Part shown: positions 1 to 13,000 of the stretch, piece by piece
How positions within the stretch are numbered: the first letter of the stretch is position 1
Layout: each line of letters opens with the position of its first letter
Source: Lamellibrachia satsuma
Taxonomy: Eukaryota; Annelida; Polychaeta; Sabellida; Siboglinidae
DNA length: 64,000 bases
Reading direction: 5' to 3'
NCBI GenBank assembly: GCA_033239005.1
Contig: BSQZ01000030.1
Span: forward strand, 310,001-374,000
The notes under the pieces: model-generated
The model's database searches: none
What the model was told of the DNA's origin: nothing
The model's input: only the letters and a program-made list of their open reading frames with translations
Position numbers and translations under genes: made by a program

Positions 1-1065
1 ACTGGTATAGATTGTTCTAGGACCTACTGGTACAGGTTGTTCTAGAACCTACCAGTATTACCAATCATGATATACCAATATATGGGTGTCTTTTGCATAA
101 CTATTTTAGTGTTTTTAGTATATTCCATAATGTATTTCTACCAACATACATCATGACATTAATTATTTATGTATTTATTAATGTTTAATAATTTATATAT
201 TTTTATGAAATGTTCATTGCATTCATGAATGATCGCAGTATTGTTTCAACTGAACAATAACTGATTATGATAATTATATGATTATAATAATTATAATATA
301 ATTATACATGAGATGAACGTGATACACCCATGTAGTTATCTACACAACTTTATAATCTGTAAGGAATACAACTATATAATATAAAACTACATAATCCACT
401 GAGAAACAAATGACAGAATGTTTACAGTTCCACAATGTCACACTGACTTTGCCAGGTTTCCTGGATGCTAAAGGCATGGTAAAACAAATACAATTATGAA
501 AGGAGTGGTGTTTAAAGTGAAGGTAAGTAAACTGTACCAATATACATAATTGAAAAGATAAGACCTTTATCAAACAAAAGCCCCCTGATCTGTCGCCTCG
601 GCACAGTTAAATGTAAAACATTTGTAAATATTAAACTAACATCAGCTCTGCAGTTTGGAATGCCACTTGAAATACTTCTGGAATATAACTATATATTTTA
701 AAAACACCTCCAAAATTCAGTTCCAAACAATAATAACCAGCTGAGTCAGCATAATCAAGAAGAAGTTTGGGAATGAAATGTGCACAAACCATCTACTGCT
801 AAGAAGCCTCATTCTTAACAACACAATAACAACGACAACAATCACAAAATGATCACTGCATGTACTTGCAAGGCTTAAAATGTACATTTGCAAAATCCAG
901 TCCTTGGGCCTGTTAAAAAATCGCTTTACACTTTACCCCTGGCAGACATGTTACCCACTGGCAGACATGTTCATTTCAATGCCATGTTGACTTCTATGGG
1001 AAACATTCAGCCATGCTGTAATTACTACGTGAGGTACCAGGTACTCATTTTCAGCTGAGTGAACT
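1..1065. other. AT-rich intergenic DNA, no gene seen
   Basis: No supported gene. Short open frames here lack splice sites or recognisable protein content. The last 120 bases contain two stray copies of the 'ggcagacatgtt' core of the minisatellite that starts at about 1066, so that array has a diffuse left edge. Confidence 0.6.
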
Positions 1066-1829
1066 ATGGCAACTCGACCCCCTGGCAGACTTGTTCATTC
1101 TATTACCAACTTGACCCCCCTGGCAGACGTGTTCATTCTATTACCAACTCAACCCTCCCCTGGCAGATATGTTCATTATATCACCAACTCGACCCCCTGG
1201 CAGACGTGTTCATTCTATCACCAACTTGACCGCTGGCAGACTTGTTCATTTTATCACCAACTTGACCTCCTGGCAGATGTATGTGTTCATTCTATCACCA
1301 ACTTGACCCCCTGGCAGACGTGTTCAGTCTATCAACAACTCAACTGCCTGGCAGGCTTTTTCATTCTCTCACCAACTTGACCCCCGGCAGACTTTTTCAT
1401 TCTATCACCAACTCTCCCCCCCCCGCAGACTATTTCATTCTATCACCAACTCGACCCCCCTGGCAGACTTGTTCATTCTATCACCAACTTAACCCCCTGG
1501 CCGATGTGTTTATTCTATCACCAACTTGACCCCCTGGCAGACTTGTTCATTCTATCACCAACTTGACCCCCTGGCAGACTTGTTCATTATATCACCAACT
1601 CGACCCCCCTGGCAGACGTGTTCATTCTATCACCAACTTGACCCCTGGCAGACTTGTTCATTTTATCACCAACTTGACTTCCTGGCAGATGTATGTGTTC
1701 ATTCTATCACCAACTCGACCCCCTGGCCGACGTGTTCATTCTATCACCAACTTGACCCCCTGGCAGACGTGTTCATTCTATCACCAACTTGACCCCCTGG
1801 CAGACGTGTTCATTCCATCACCAATTCCA
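1066..1829. repeat. Minisatellite, about 37-38 bp unit, about 20 copies
   Basis: The unit is built on 'ctggcagacgtgttcattc' followed by 'tatcaccaacttgacccc', repeated with length and base variants to about 1829. Because the unit is not a multiple of three, each of several frames gives only a partial repetitive open frame. These are not genes. The array is bracketed by related sequence (about 1008-1060 and 1840-1900, both containing 'ctgtaattact' and 'accaggta.tcattt'), so it may have grown inside a dispersed repeat. Confidence 0.9.
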
Positions 1830-1839
1830 CTTGAGCCAC

Positions 1840-2040
1840 ACTGTAATTACTGCACAAAGACTAGACAGTATCCACCAATGCATGCTCACCACCAGGTATT
1901 CATTTATACATCTTAACGAACTAGAGCAATGTGGGGTGAACGAAACTGCCAAAGTTTTGATATGTCAGCAGGCAGACTTGAACCCCGGTCCTCTGGATTG
2001 ACAGTCTGGCGCTCTGACCTCTGAGCCACCACACCTCACA
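1840..2040 (-). mobile_element. tRNA-derived SINE fragment
   Basis: On the minus strand the head reads as a tRNA-like polymerase III promoter. An A box (TGGCTCAGAGG) lies at 2018-2028 and a B box (GGTTCAAGTCT) at 1975-1985, with normal spacing. The body runs toward lower coordinates and resembles the SINE at 13.84-13.97 kb. It is a SINE rather than a tRNA gene: the acceptor stem does not close and the tail continues into unrelated sequence. Confidence 0.65.
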
Positions 2041-2507
2041 TATAGCAAGAGTCCACGGTAAATGGGACATTTACCTCTAAACACACTGCCCAGTCCAACT
2101 GATTTCATGGCATGTGTGGTATTTATGTTTGACCATTATCTATCAAAACATTACAACAAAACATTACCTACCCTGTATATCCACAGTATAGGCAGCTACA
2201 GTACTTCTTTTCACCACAGCTTTTGTATACGGTGATGTTAGTTTATGTGTAACATCAACTTATCTAACAGACTGTAACATACTGAACTAACTGAACATGA
2301 AACCACCGAGGCTGTGTACGAATCCATCTAATAATTATGATAATAACACTTGACTCGGCTACTAAAGCCGAAAATTACCCAACAGTTAATCCAGCATAAA
2401 ATTGCTACATTAAGGCCCATCAATTAGTGTCACTACTTCGCATACAGTCATACACTAGAGCCAGTCTCTTCTACATGGGTGGCCACGAGAGCACAACTTG
2501 CAAGGAC

Positions 2508-2890
2508 ATAATGACAAGATACTACAGGGGTGAAAAAGTGTACATAATGACAAGATACTACAGGGGTGAAAAAGTACATAATGACAAGATACTACAGGGG
2601 TGAAAAAGTGTACATAATGACAAGATACTACAGGGGTGAAAAAGTGTACATAATGACAAGATACTACAGGGGTGAAAAAGTGTACATAATGACAAGATAC
2701 TACAGGGGTGAAAAAGTGTACATAATGACAAGATACTACAGGGGTGAAAAAGTGTACATAATGACAAGATACTACAGGGGTGAAAAAGTGTACATAATGA
2801 CAAGATACTACAGGGGTGAAAAAGTGTATATAATGACAAGATACTGCAGGGGTAAAAAAGTACATAATGATAAGATACTACAGGGGTAAA
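2508..2890. repeat. Minisatellite, 36-bp unit, about 11 copies
   Basis: Tandem copies of a unit beginning 'ataatgacaagatactacag' and ending 'gggtgaaaaagtgtac' are nearly identical through the centre and degenerate at the right edge. The 36-bp period keeps three frames open on both strands and generates long repetitive translations. These are artefacts of the period and not proteins. Confidence 0.95.
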
Positions 2891-3243
2891 AAAGAATGAT
2901 TCAGTACAACCGAGTCACGTACATGCCAACTGTTACAGTTTATGTGTTACTTATGTTTTCTGAAATGTTACAGCCTTATGTAACGGCATAGGAGACATTC
3001 CTTATGGTTGTGTGTGTTTTCAATAAGGCTTTTTTGTATTACAGGATAAAGCCCACATTGTTCAAATGACATGCAAAACACAGACCATCAGTAACTCTCT
3101 CAAATATTGTAGCTGTATGCAGTTAGTCTTGCAAGATGCACTATATATACCAGTTTGGATGGCGAGCTAATTTTGAGCATGCTGACGTAGATAATCATAT
3201 GGGTTTGTTTGTGGGTCTTATAGATTCCTGTAACTAGTTTTAC

Positions 3244-3361
3244 AGGTGTACCACTCGGTTGCCATGGATGAGTGCACTGGCCTGATGTCGCATACTGCCC
3301 TGTTCTCACAGCGGGGCAAGAACCTGCTATGAATGGGGTTGTTAGATTATAGACATCACCT
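3244..3361 (-). CDS. Possible isolated internal exon, unrecognised
   Basis: On the minus strand an acceptor (ggctggcag) is followed by 118 open bases and a donor-like gtaaaac. The translation is non-repetitive and contains GDVYNLTTPFIAGSC and QCTHPWQPSGTP, with three cysteines, as in an extracellular domain. No partner exon was found nearby on the same strand, the pyrimidine tract is weak, and I do not recognise the protein. It could be chance or a relic exon. Confidence 0.22.
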
Positions 3362-3474
3362 CTGCCAGCCAGGTTCCATCCATCATAAAATAAAAAAAGG
3401 CAAACATTTGTGTCTGTCAACAAGTAAACTGTGTAGCACACAACAAAGTACATATTAATACTAACAGAAGACAC

Positions 3475-4650
3475 CGCCAGACTGTGGACATGTCTTTAAT
3501 GGACTGTGTAGATAACTTCGACCTACGCAAACAACTTTGTAGCATCTTGGCAATTTTAATATGAGAGGACACAACTCAGAGTGTGTGAGAAAACACAATG
3601 TGCGATGGGGGGTTAGGTCAACAATTTCATTTCCCTAAATCCGTCTATAATATCCTTGCTATTCACAAATAATTTGATGAAGTTAAATCAAATATCTATG
3701 AAAGTACTCACATTTAAGGTATGAAAGAAAAACCACCAAAGGATTACAAAGCCCAAACTAAATCATGTAATTAATCACACTACACAATGTCCTAAGGTTA
3801 ATTCAGTTCGATAAATAATAACATTATTATTTTAAATAAAAACATAATGAAATTAAAATAACTATATAGTCAAAATAAGTATTATAATAAAAAATAAACA
3901 ATATAAGCCCTGAGCAGAAAAAAGTTGAGTCATTTATAATTGCATGTTTTATAATTAAGTTCATGCATGCTGATAACCTACTATTTATTAGACATATTTT
4001 CTAAACTTGCTAATTGTGTGGTAAACCTAATTCCTAAAGCTTATTTTACAGCTGTCAACAACCGAACTGACAAACCACACCTGTAATGACACTGCTTTGT
4101 CCAGTTGACCCCTGGACAACATTTGCATGAAGTAACACCGTGAGATAATGAGTCGACTAGCCACAGATGCACCGAGACACAGGAATGTTTGAGGGACATT
4201 TAGAAGAGGCTGGCACCATCCAGTAGCTCCTATCTGCCTCCTCTTCCTTGGCTGCCTACTCCCATTTCTTCCCAATCTGCCTCCTCTTCCCTTGCTGCCT
4301 ACTCCCATTTCTTCCCAATCTGACTCTGGCATTTCCTGCAATGTTTTTCAGTGTCAGATGTGGCGGTTACCCAAGCTCTATTCTGACGTCTGTCATAAGA
4401 ATTACTTCACTGGCCTTCCATCACGATACGTCCATATCGTTCTCCTTCGTACCAAGCAAATACCTAACAACGTCTTCCTGTCAAAATCCCCCGTGTTCCT
4501 GCTCTGTCTTAAATCTGTACTGATTGGAGAGTTGGCATAACATTTGAAATCTCTTATAAAACTGTACATCTTTTTAAATCATGGGTCATATCTATCATAA
4601 TGAAATAATAATAAAGTTGTAAATAAAGGAGGCCTCCATTGTTCGCTTGT
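3475..4650. repeat. Intergenic DNA with one 42-bp tandem duplication
   Basis: No gene supported. Two nearly identical copies of a roughly 42-bp segment ('ctgcctcctcttcc' to 'cccatttcttcccaat') lie head to tail at about 4231-4321. The remainder is AT-rich and featureless. Confidence 0.6.
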
Positions 4651-4654
4651 TTAC

Positions 4655-5030
4655 ATACAGTTAAAGGTCCTCCTCCCCATTTTTACGCTATTTTCATTTC
4701 AAATTAATTTTGCCAAAAATCAAACCTACCTAGAATCCACTGCAACAGGCTAGCATGTATGTGCAACTTTTATAATGTAGTTTTGTCATGTGATCGGCGG
4801 GATTATGGAAGTCACTCCTGTGATCGGCATTGATCCACACAGTATTTATTATTTTGAATATCCACTATGTTGAGCCTTACCAGATCTAATGATTGAATTC
4901 AATTCTTTTCACCAGTTCACACAAAAATATGTATTTTTTCATTAAATCAACTGCGGATGTTACTTACACTAGCCACACACTACATATTTGGACATTAATG
5001 AATTGGATTTCCGATAGGCTCATTCTGAAC
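4655..5030 (+). repeat. Dispersed TTAAAGGT repeat, copy 1
   Basis: It begins TTAAAGGTCCTCC and shares several blocks in the same order with 25.19-25.71 kb: 'tttcatttcaaattaatttt', 'atccactgcaaca.gctagc', 'gatcggcggg', 'taccagatct', 'ctgcggatgttac' and 'cacactacatatttggacat'. Partial copies lie on the minus strand at 27.5-27.75 and 61.8-61.98 kb. The TTAA at the border hints at a TTAA-targeting DNA transposon or MITE (piggyBac- or Kolobok-like), but no clear terminal inverted repeat was found for this copy. Confidence 0.7.
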
Positions 5031-5110
5031 TCATTTGAACTCACTGTTACATGCAGAGAAAATGACACAGACACAGGTCTGTGAGGGAACTAGACCCACC
5101 AGCAACAATC

Positions 5111-5350
5111 ATGAATCAACCGACACAGACTGTCAGCCCTACTTTAGGTAAGTCACATCATAGCTGCTAAAAGCTTTTGCACACACTTAGTACAATTTGT
5201 TTTACAGGCAAACTATTTCTTGCATACTCCCCTGACCCTCTCACAGCTTTGTTTCTTGAACGCCCAGAATCGAACACATCTCTACGCCCTGGAACACTTA
5301 CTGTCACTGAGGATTGTGCTCAAATAAAATTACTACTTACATATGACATG
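5111..5350 (+). CDS. Candidate two-exon coding segment, unrecognised
   Basis: An ATG at 5111 opens 37 bases ending at a consensus donor (G|gtaagtc, 5147). After a 60-base intron with a good acceptor (ttgttttacag), 5208-5350 continues in phase to a donor (catg|gtatgt). The joined 60-residue product is not repetitive and includes GKLFLAYSPDPLTALFLERP and LTVTEDCAQIKLLLTYDM. The frame is also open upstream of the ATG to a TGA near 5055. I do not recognise it, and no later plus-strand exon was found. The short intron and fitting phases favour a real gene piece, but chance is not excluded. Confidence 0.33.
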
Positions 5351-5660
5351 GTATGTTAAAATCTGCCCTGATATTTTGACAGTAACTGCTCTAGTCTGGT
5401 CATAAAACACATGGTCCAAATATAGCGCCTGTAACTAGTATTGATCGAGCCTTCAGAGACGACAGCAGAGAGGCTATATCTGCTCTGAAGCCTACACAAT
5501 ATCTGCTCCTCTCTGCCAGAGAATACCAAATAGAGGAGGAAGCTATCACACCTAAAAGTAGAACAGTTTTCCCCAAAAAAAACCTGTTCCCGGGACATTC
5601 TTAGATATGTCCAATGCCCCACACATACCATTGGGTGTGACAGAATCATCAGAATTGATG

Positions 5661-5666
5661 TTTATT
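5661..5666 (-). promoter_or_regulatory. Poly(A) signal of the minus-strand gene ending at 5801
   Basis: AATAAA on the minus strand lies 135-140 bases after the stop codon at 5801-5803. It would give a 3' untranslated region of about 150-170 bases. Confidence 0.5.
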
Positions 5667-5800
5667 TAATAAAGTCAACGAAAATCCTACAAACTATAAT
5701 AAAATTTACCTATTAAATTTGTATATACAACAATTCACAAACAAATGCATTTGGTAGTAGGCATAACCAGACATATTATATATTCTCATCTCCGTATGTA

Positions 5801-7198
5801 TTACACCTGAACTCCCACGTCAGTGGTTTTTTCAACAGCCTGTGTGATAGTGGCACCACTCTGCCATCCAGAATGAGGATGAGGCAGTTTCTTGGGCTGC
5901 ACACCACAGCAACGAGCAACCAGCCAATGCAGTATCAGACAGCGGCACGCTGCTAACTGCTCTTGTGGTGGGAAATGTGCTACACCCTGATCATTGAAGA
6001 CTGAAACAATAACACTGCAAAGAAAAAACAAGTTTATTCACAGTTTTAATTAACATGACCAGGCACTCAATCATCCAATGAAGCACAACATTGTTGTTTT
6101 TTCAAAGATCAAACAGACCTTGCGTTGTCTCTTGTCACTATTACGAGTGTTAATAATGTGGTAAATGCAACTAAATAAAGTTTTGATGGCATAACTTTTT
6201 GTAATATAATAATTTATACTACACATAAAATGCATTGCAGCCTTTGAAAAAAATTATGCTATGCATTTCCCTAGTTTTTTTCACATGTGATGTGGAAAAC
6301 CATGTCTTTTGAGTGCATACTTTGAATGCATACTTTTGACTCATGGGGTCAGTCAAATATGTTAACATATATTTCAGTGCAAAAATGACATAAGAAGTGA
6401 TTATCTTTTTGCTAAAATAGAGAGGATAATATAAAAAATAGTTTGCTCACTTCATTCATTGTTTGCCCAATTTTATTGGATGCTACACAGTATTTGATAC
6501 TAATCTGACTTGGCATACTTACTAAAGACGTTATCACCCATTACAAATCTCCACAATTGCTTGGTCACCTTTGTTGAACCATAAATATATAGCAACCACA
6601 CTTTTGCACCTACAACTTTGATGCAGTATCACTGATGGTTGACTCTCAGAACCTTGTGTGCATATGTGCCTGAATGCTTGAGCAACGTTGATTCAATATT
6701 GGTACAATATATTATGCTGTACAGTTCCCCCAGCAATACATATTCTTATCAACAATTCACAACAGCTTAGATTCTTACAATTAATAATCGCAAAAAACCT
6801 TACACAGGCAGACTGTGTAAATACAGGTGTAACACATTTTCACGGCTCCAGGCTCTACACCAGTCTGTATTTCTGAATTCCTGAACGGTGTCATGTGAAG
6901 ATATGAGTTAATGCATTCAGAATAAATTCATGTGAAGACACAAACATAATGAAATTCTTTCATGGAAACCTGCCCACTGGATAAAAAATTGACATGGTTA
7001 AACTTTCTATATACCATATTTTACATTGGCAACACGAGTGTGTGGCATAGACTGACTTTACAGATAGTGTATGGCATAGACTGACCTTACAGATAGTGTA
7101 CCTGGTAATCCTTTCCACATACAATTCTGTCGCCAGTGATCAAGTCAGCAAACGTGCGTATACTGAAAGCATCTAGCAGTCTGCCTGCTGTCCACTGC
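5801..7198 (-). CDS. C-terminal three exons of an unrecognised spliced gene
   Basis: Three exons splice in consistent phase on the minus strand. Exon 7102-7198 follows a strong acceptor (ttataccccag), takes its first base into a split codon, and encodes WTAGRLLDAFSIRTFADLIT then DRIVCGKDYQ. Exon 6523-6568 encodes VTKQLWRFVMGDNVF and ends at A|gtaagta. Exon 5801-6000 follows ttattgtttcag, encodes FNDQGVAHFPPQEQLAACRC then LILHWLVARCCG, and ends in TAA at 5801-5803. The 113 residues are non-repetitive, rich in Trp and Cys, and have ordinary coding composition. A further exon may lie at about 7550-7650 (after ttgtag; ASRGLWMAGEESLVMLINGR), but its donor is weak. The start is not found. The CpG-rich block at 14.6-15.1 kb is the best promoter candidate. 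I cannot assign a family. The exon joins are convincing; the function is unknown. Confidence 0.72.
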
Positions 7199-7199
7199 C

Positions 7200-8328
7200 T
7201 GGGGTATAAGGACAGGATTACTTGCTAAAACTGCTCTATAGCTCTAGTTAGTTACCTTGTCACTAACACAAAGGTAATTAGCAAGCTCCATTCTTAATCA
7301 CCCCCATCCTTTGTTAAATAAATGCAGCTGAAGTGGAAAGGATTAGGAAGTGGCAGAAGTAGAACACCTGCCCAGACTGAGCACTGGGCTCACTCCTAAC
7401 AACTCCATGCCTCCTGCAAACAACCAGGAGTGAATTTATTAATAACACCACACCACCATGTAATCAGTGTAACCTTTAACCATAGTTAACCCTATTCCGG
7501 CAGCTACATCCCAACTCTAGCAATCATGCAAGCTGAGTCACATGCACATCTTGTGTTCAATGCACATAACTAGCCAGACACGACCATTTATCAGCATCAC
7601 TAGGGACTCTTCCCCCGCCATCCATAGGCCTCGGGAAGCGGCTGAATCAACTACAACCTTCATGTATTACTACTATGTCTACAGAACAGACATGCCACAT
7701 CTTACACATTTCATGATTCAATACCGATTTTTTGGGATTTTTGGAGGAATATAGCCATATCCTATTTAAAAATTTGTTCCAAAAGTTCAAATGGAAAAAT
7801 CACGATAAAGTACATATTTTTTTGTGTTAACAATTAACCCAACAAGCATAAAATCGAATGACAAATTTATAGCGGTTAAAAAGCAAATATTTCTCCTAAA
7901 ATAATTTTGATGTCAGGCAGATTTCTAACAAAATCTACAGGATTTTGTTTTATGTAGGTATTTTGTAGCCTGGTAGATGGCAACAATCGATCAGAATATA
8001 GGCCAGTTTAATAGCCAATAAAAACGTTATACATATATGCATGGCTTTATACAGAATTTCATGTCAAAAATACAGATTTAACAAAATATGTGGTAAGTCT
8101 AGCAGAATAAATAAACAGTGCAAGTCCAACATAGGGTAAACTATGCCAAATTAATTATATTTAATTAATTAACTAAGGTACTAGCAACTAAATTAGCATT
8201 AGTACCAATAATCAATTTGTTTTGACATACAATAGCTCACAATCCAGGGCCGAGGAAATGGCATTAACACACAACGTATCAAATTCACAATAGTCTAGCA
8301 AACATGGATCATGACATCAGATTATTAG
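7200..8328. other. Non-coding, probably intron of the minus-strand gene
   Basis: Apart from the tentative exon at 7550-7650, nothing coding is supported. The sequence is AT-rich with no recognisable mobile element. Confidence 0.4.
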
Positions 8329-8571
8329 TTGTTTCTGGCAGCTACTAGCTACAAGTTGTTTCTGGCAGCTACTAGCTACAAGTTGTTTCTGGCAGCTACT
8401 AGCTACAAGTTGTTTCTGGCAGCTACTAGCTACAAGTTGTTTCTGGCAGCTACTAGCTACAAGTTGTTTCTGGCAGCTACTAGCTACAAGTTGTTTCTGG
8501 CAGCTACTAGCTACAAGTTGTTTCTGGCAGTTACTAGCTACAAGTTGTTTCTGGCAGCTACTAGCTACAAG
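8329..8571. repeat. Minisatellite, 27-bp unit, exactly 9 copies
   Basis: Nine head-to-tail copies of a 27-bp unit ('ttgtttctggcagctactag' plus 'ctacaag') differ at only one position, in copy 8. The period is a multiple of three, so it translates as a repeated LFLAATSYK, which is an artefact. The near identity implies recent expansion or continuing homogenisation. Confidence 0.97.
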
Positions 8572-8599
8572 TACTAACTATATTTCTACAGTGGCAGTT

Positions 8600-10090
8600 A
8601 CAATTCACACTGTATCGATCATTAGTGTTTCACACTTAGCACTATCTTCATACCAACAATCTGCTATCTATAAAATAGGTGTCTCTCACACCTAATACTG
8701 ATTTATAGATTTATATTTGTCAAAATAAAATGACAACTTCATCAAAGATAACCATTTTCTTCTGTGAGCCTGAAGTGGTCAGAGACAGTGAGAATTAAAT
8801 GCCATTTAGGTTTGCATCTAATATTTATCCCTTTTAAAGTGAACTAGAAGGCTGGAATACTGTGCAACCAGGCATTCTCCTATGCACACCAATTGATTCA
8901 TTAAAAGACATAGTTTCACAATGTCAATCTACAGAGAGATGTAGCTAATGGGCCATTACAGACACAGACTACAAACACTGCCTAACTATGGGGCATTCGT
9001 TAACAATATTCAGACAATATATTGTACAACCAAGTCCCTAGCTGAAGATAATCCTCGGTAAAGAACGATCACAAAATTAGTTTTCTTACAGGGAACAAGT
9101 TAACAAAACACACACATTTAGTTTCTTACACTTGCACAATTACCTCAATCAAAACCAATATCTAAAAAAAATTAAAGATCAAAACATTTTTCAAATCTAA
9201 GAAAACAAGCCTTTATCCATAAAACATGTCATACACCAAAATCGTGTAAATTGAGTTAAGACTAGTTTTATGCAGTTATCTAGTGGTCGAGGTAATATGT
9301 TTTGCTGCAAAATGCATTCTACACCATGCTACTGACTGATAGTCTCTCTATCTCTACATATGAGCCATAGAAAACATGCTTTACCTCAAAATGCACAAAG
9401 TATCTCAAAAACCAAAAATAAATTCCTAAAATGTTCCATTAAATTTTCATAATATTATACAGCTCAAAACTTACCAAGTGTTTGTAATTTTGATCTTTTC
9501 AATAGCCTTAATTTGTCAACTCTATTACTGTTGCTCATGCATGCATGTCCCACCCACATACAACCCACCCCCAGCCTGTGCAGAACAGCCCCCAGCCTGT
9601 TCAGAACAACCCCCAGCCTGTTCAGAACAACCCCCAGACACCACAGTATGCCTCCAAGTGTCATCACAAGTTGTTTACATATTTTCTATTGACAATGTTT
9701 TCTGTTGTGAGGGTGTACCCTCACGGGGTGTCATGTATATCTACCCCTACTTGACCTGCCCCTTTCAGGTGTGTTACAAACAAACTGTAAACAGATGGGC
9801 ACATAGTGTATTTACTTGGTCATACAAACTTGTGAAACTATTCACCCCACCAAGCCAAGTAAACACCAAAACAACAGAAGTGTTGTGCAAATACTCATTT
9901 ACATCTGATGAATGGTCATCAGTAACTTATGTACATGCATGCATGTGTGTGTGCATACATAACTGATGTTGACTCAGTATTTGCAAAGTATTAAATTAAA
10001 CAGGTCCTCTCCAATTATTATTCCAATCAGTATTGTACAAGAGTATTGTACAAGAATATTGTACAAGAGTATTGTACAAGAGCTTAGGTT
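8600..10090. repeat. Intergenic or intronic DNA with two short tandem repeats
   Basis: About 9569-9638 holds three copies of a 21-bp unit around 'cccccagcctgttcagaaca'. About 10028-10081 holds four copies of a 14-bp unit around 'agtattgtacaag'. A minus-strand donor-like site (cacttg|gtaagttt, near 9472) is preceded by a short open stretch with VDKLRLLKRSKLQTL. It could be a small exon of the gene ending at 5801, but the evidence is thin. Confidence 0.5.
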
Positions 10091-13000
10091 CTTACAAATA
10101 ACAATTGTAAGCACCTGACAAATGCAGCCTCTGTAATGACAAGTTTGTCACAGTTTCACGGCTCCATTTTCTACACATTTCTATTTCTGCTGCTATTTCA
10201 TTGCTGCAACATTTGGCAGGTTATTGTCTAACACATGCTGTTTGAAAGGTGGCTTAGATGTAGATTATGTAGCATTAAAACGTAGCTTCTCGAAGTCCTA
10301 TCAGTGTATGGTACTCACTTAATTATATCCAAGAATTTAAATTGCACAAACAAATATATAATAACTTGTTAATTTATTTGTTTTGCATTAAGTTTCAGAG
10401 GCACAAATGTTGGACAATTTTAAACACAATAATAATACTTCTATATAAATATTATATATTTCTGGGCCCCACATTTATTACGCTTAGCTAGTTAATTATT
10501 GGCAATCCCCATCAACAGATATATACAACTCATTGCTACTAGGAAAGGGGAATTGCTTTTAATATCTAGTTAGGTCGTTGGCAATGCCAATTGTCATGCA
10601 TAGCACTGTTTTACTATATATAATTAAAGGACATTGCCATTTTACCAACCATAATGTGTTGTTTCTATTCTTACATAAACTTAGCAGTGCGCAGCAGGCC
10701 CCACCAATACACACTATATCCAACAACGGCACTAGATGACACAACAGAACAGTGAGTAAAATTACATATATACAATTATACAGAACACAGTTTGAAAATA
10801 TAACATACTACAAGCTGTACCTTATTGGACAGACAGGTATATCACCTTTACACATGAACAGAAGTTACTTTGTTTTGCCCATTATGTATTCTAGTCACAT
10901 CACGTCTACACTGACAACACATTTAGAGCAGTTCACAGCTACAAACAATTCTATATTAATCGTTTTCATAGTGAATGTTGCCCTCTTCCTTCACAACCAA
11001 CCGTCTATGCATCTGCAGTTCTGACATTTGTATGATGTAGTGGGTGTTCACAGTGCCCAGTGAGGCATGACATGTTAAACACTCACTCTTGTTCATGGTG
11101 ATTCAGTCCCAACAATCGTACCCCACACCAGCATAATGTCAAAGTAGCATCATATTTTGAATCCATGTTTATGTACTGACGTCATAGCTCTGTAAGAACA
11201 TATGCATGCATTAAATTGACAACAGAGCCGTAGGTGGTCAGCACGTCACAGTGGAATCAATATAAAACTGCCCCAGTGGAGGCAACATGTCTCACTGCAC
11301 ACACCAAATGAACATTGTCCCAGTTTGTAAATACACAGTTGTGGATACAAAACGAGAACGTCAACAACCATCCTGATATAATGATTAGTTCAGAAATGTG
11401 ACCACTTTTTTTACTTCCACTAAAATATTTATATTGAAACATGAAACGGACAAATAAGAATTGTGACCACATACAGACAATTTACAATAAAGACCACTTT
11501 TGACTGACTAGACGTGCTGACACCTTACTCTAATACTGATATATATATATATATGCTCCACATAATTCATTGTAATCAAATACATGTATTATATGTGTAA
11601 CCCATGGCGACGTCACAAACATGTTTACTTAGTGACTGGATAACACATTATGTTTCGCTATAACTTCCTGAATATTATTTTATCTCTCTCAAATAACAAA
11701 CACAACTAACCTTTGCAATCCCAGTGAATACCATCACAATATTTGACTAATCACTATCTCATCAGGTATCTGTATACTATGGTGTATAGACACCTGGCCT
11801 GATCAAGATCAACTAGGAACTCTACAGGACTCAACCATAAGTCTACTTCCCTGTTTGTGTGTGTTGTATGCCTTACAGTTACACTGCCTAATTCAGTGAA
11901 TTTATCAGATGTCAACTAAGTGCAGTGTGCAGTGAGGTAAGGCAGCCAATAGTGTGTGGCAAGTCTACTTTAGACAAGGTAATTATAGTTCAAGCATGTC
12001 AAGTTAAGAAACTTAATAAATGGCCAGCATTCACAAAAAGTCTGTTGTGTGGGTAGTAAGTACTGTGAGGGTAGTACTGCGAGGGTAGTACTTGATGCAC
12101 CTGGATGGTGATTTCACTTAAAGCAAAGGAGTGCCTAATTAATATATATATATATATATATATAAAGAAACCATATATAAATAAATCAAATAGTGTTGTG
12201 TTCACAATTTTGTCATAGCTATCAAATAATAAATGTTGTGCTATATTTTATGTAAATTTAACCATGACTGTAAAATGTTATGTAATACACCTAAATGTTA
12301 TTAAAATCATCACTCGTTGGCCGTTATTGTAGGTGAGAACTACTGCACAGACCCGTCATCTCGTTAGAGTTCATCGTAGATAGGCAAGAATTTTAATTAA
12401 ACATATTACAAAGGTTCTTTGTCATACGGGTTATGCCGATCAAGCCATATTCTTGTCAATCCACAAAATTTGGATGTACCAATGGTTATTTTTTTCAACA
12501 AGATGTCATTATGTGTTTATTTTTGTCAAAAAAAGTTGAACGATAACGATATTCCAACTGACGGTGACGTTGTAATTAACTGCATTGATCTATGTGTAAA
12601 TTGCTAGTACAAAATGTAACATAATTGTTCAACACTGGTGACAAATGAAACTCACAAAGTTCTGGCTAAGAAAATGTTAAACTATATGATTTCAGTGGTA
12701 TTCTGAAAGGTTATATCTCAACATTTAATAACTAATTTTAGATATCAACATTAAAAAAAGTTTCTTATCAGTGTTTTTCACCTAAATATTAATGTTGCTG
12801 TATAAATTACTTCAAAATTTATAATGGCCATGTGAAGTTAGCTTCAGTTTAGCTTTATTTTATGCTCCAGTTGCACAAAATAAAATTACTTAGTAAAATT
12901 AGTAGGTAAAAACTTTATTTGTCGATGGTGACCATGTCACGTTATTAGTGTGATTTTCAATGGGCCATCATTGATCACATGTGTACACTCTTCCATCCAC

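Noticed and set aside
2455..2889. Overlapping 93-136 codon frames with a 12-residue repeat
   Set aside because: A product of the 36-bp tandem repeat, open on both strands at once.
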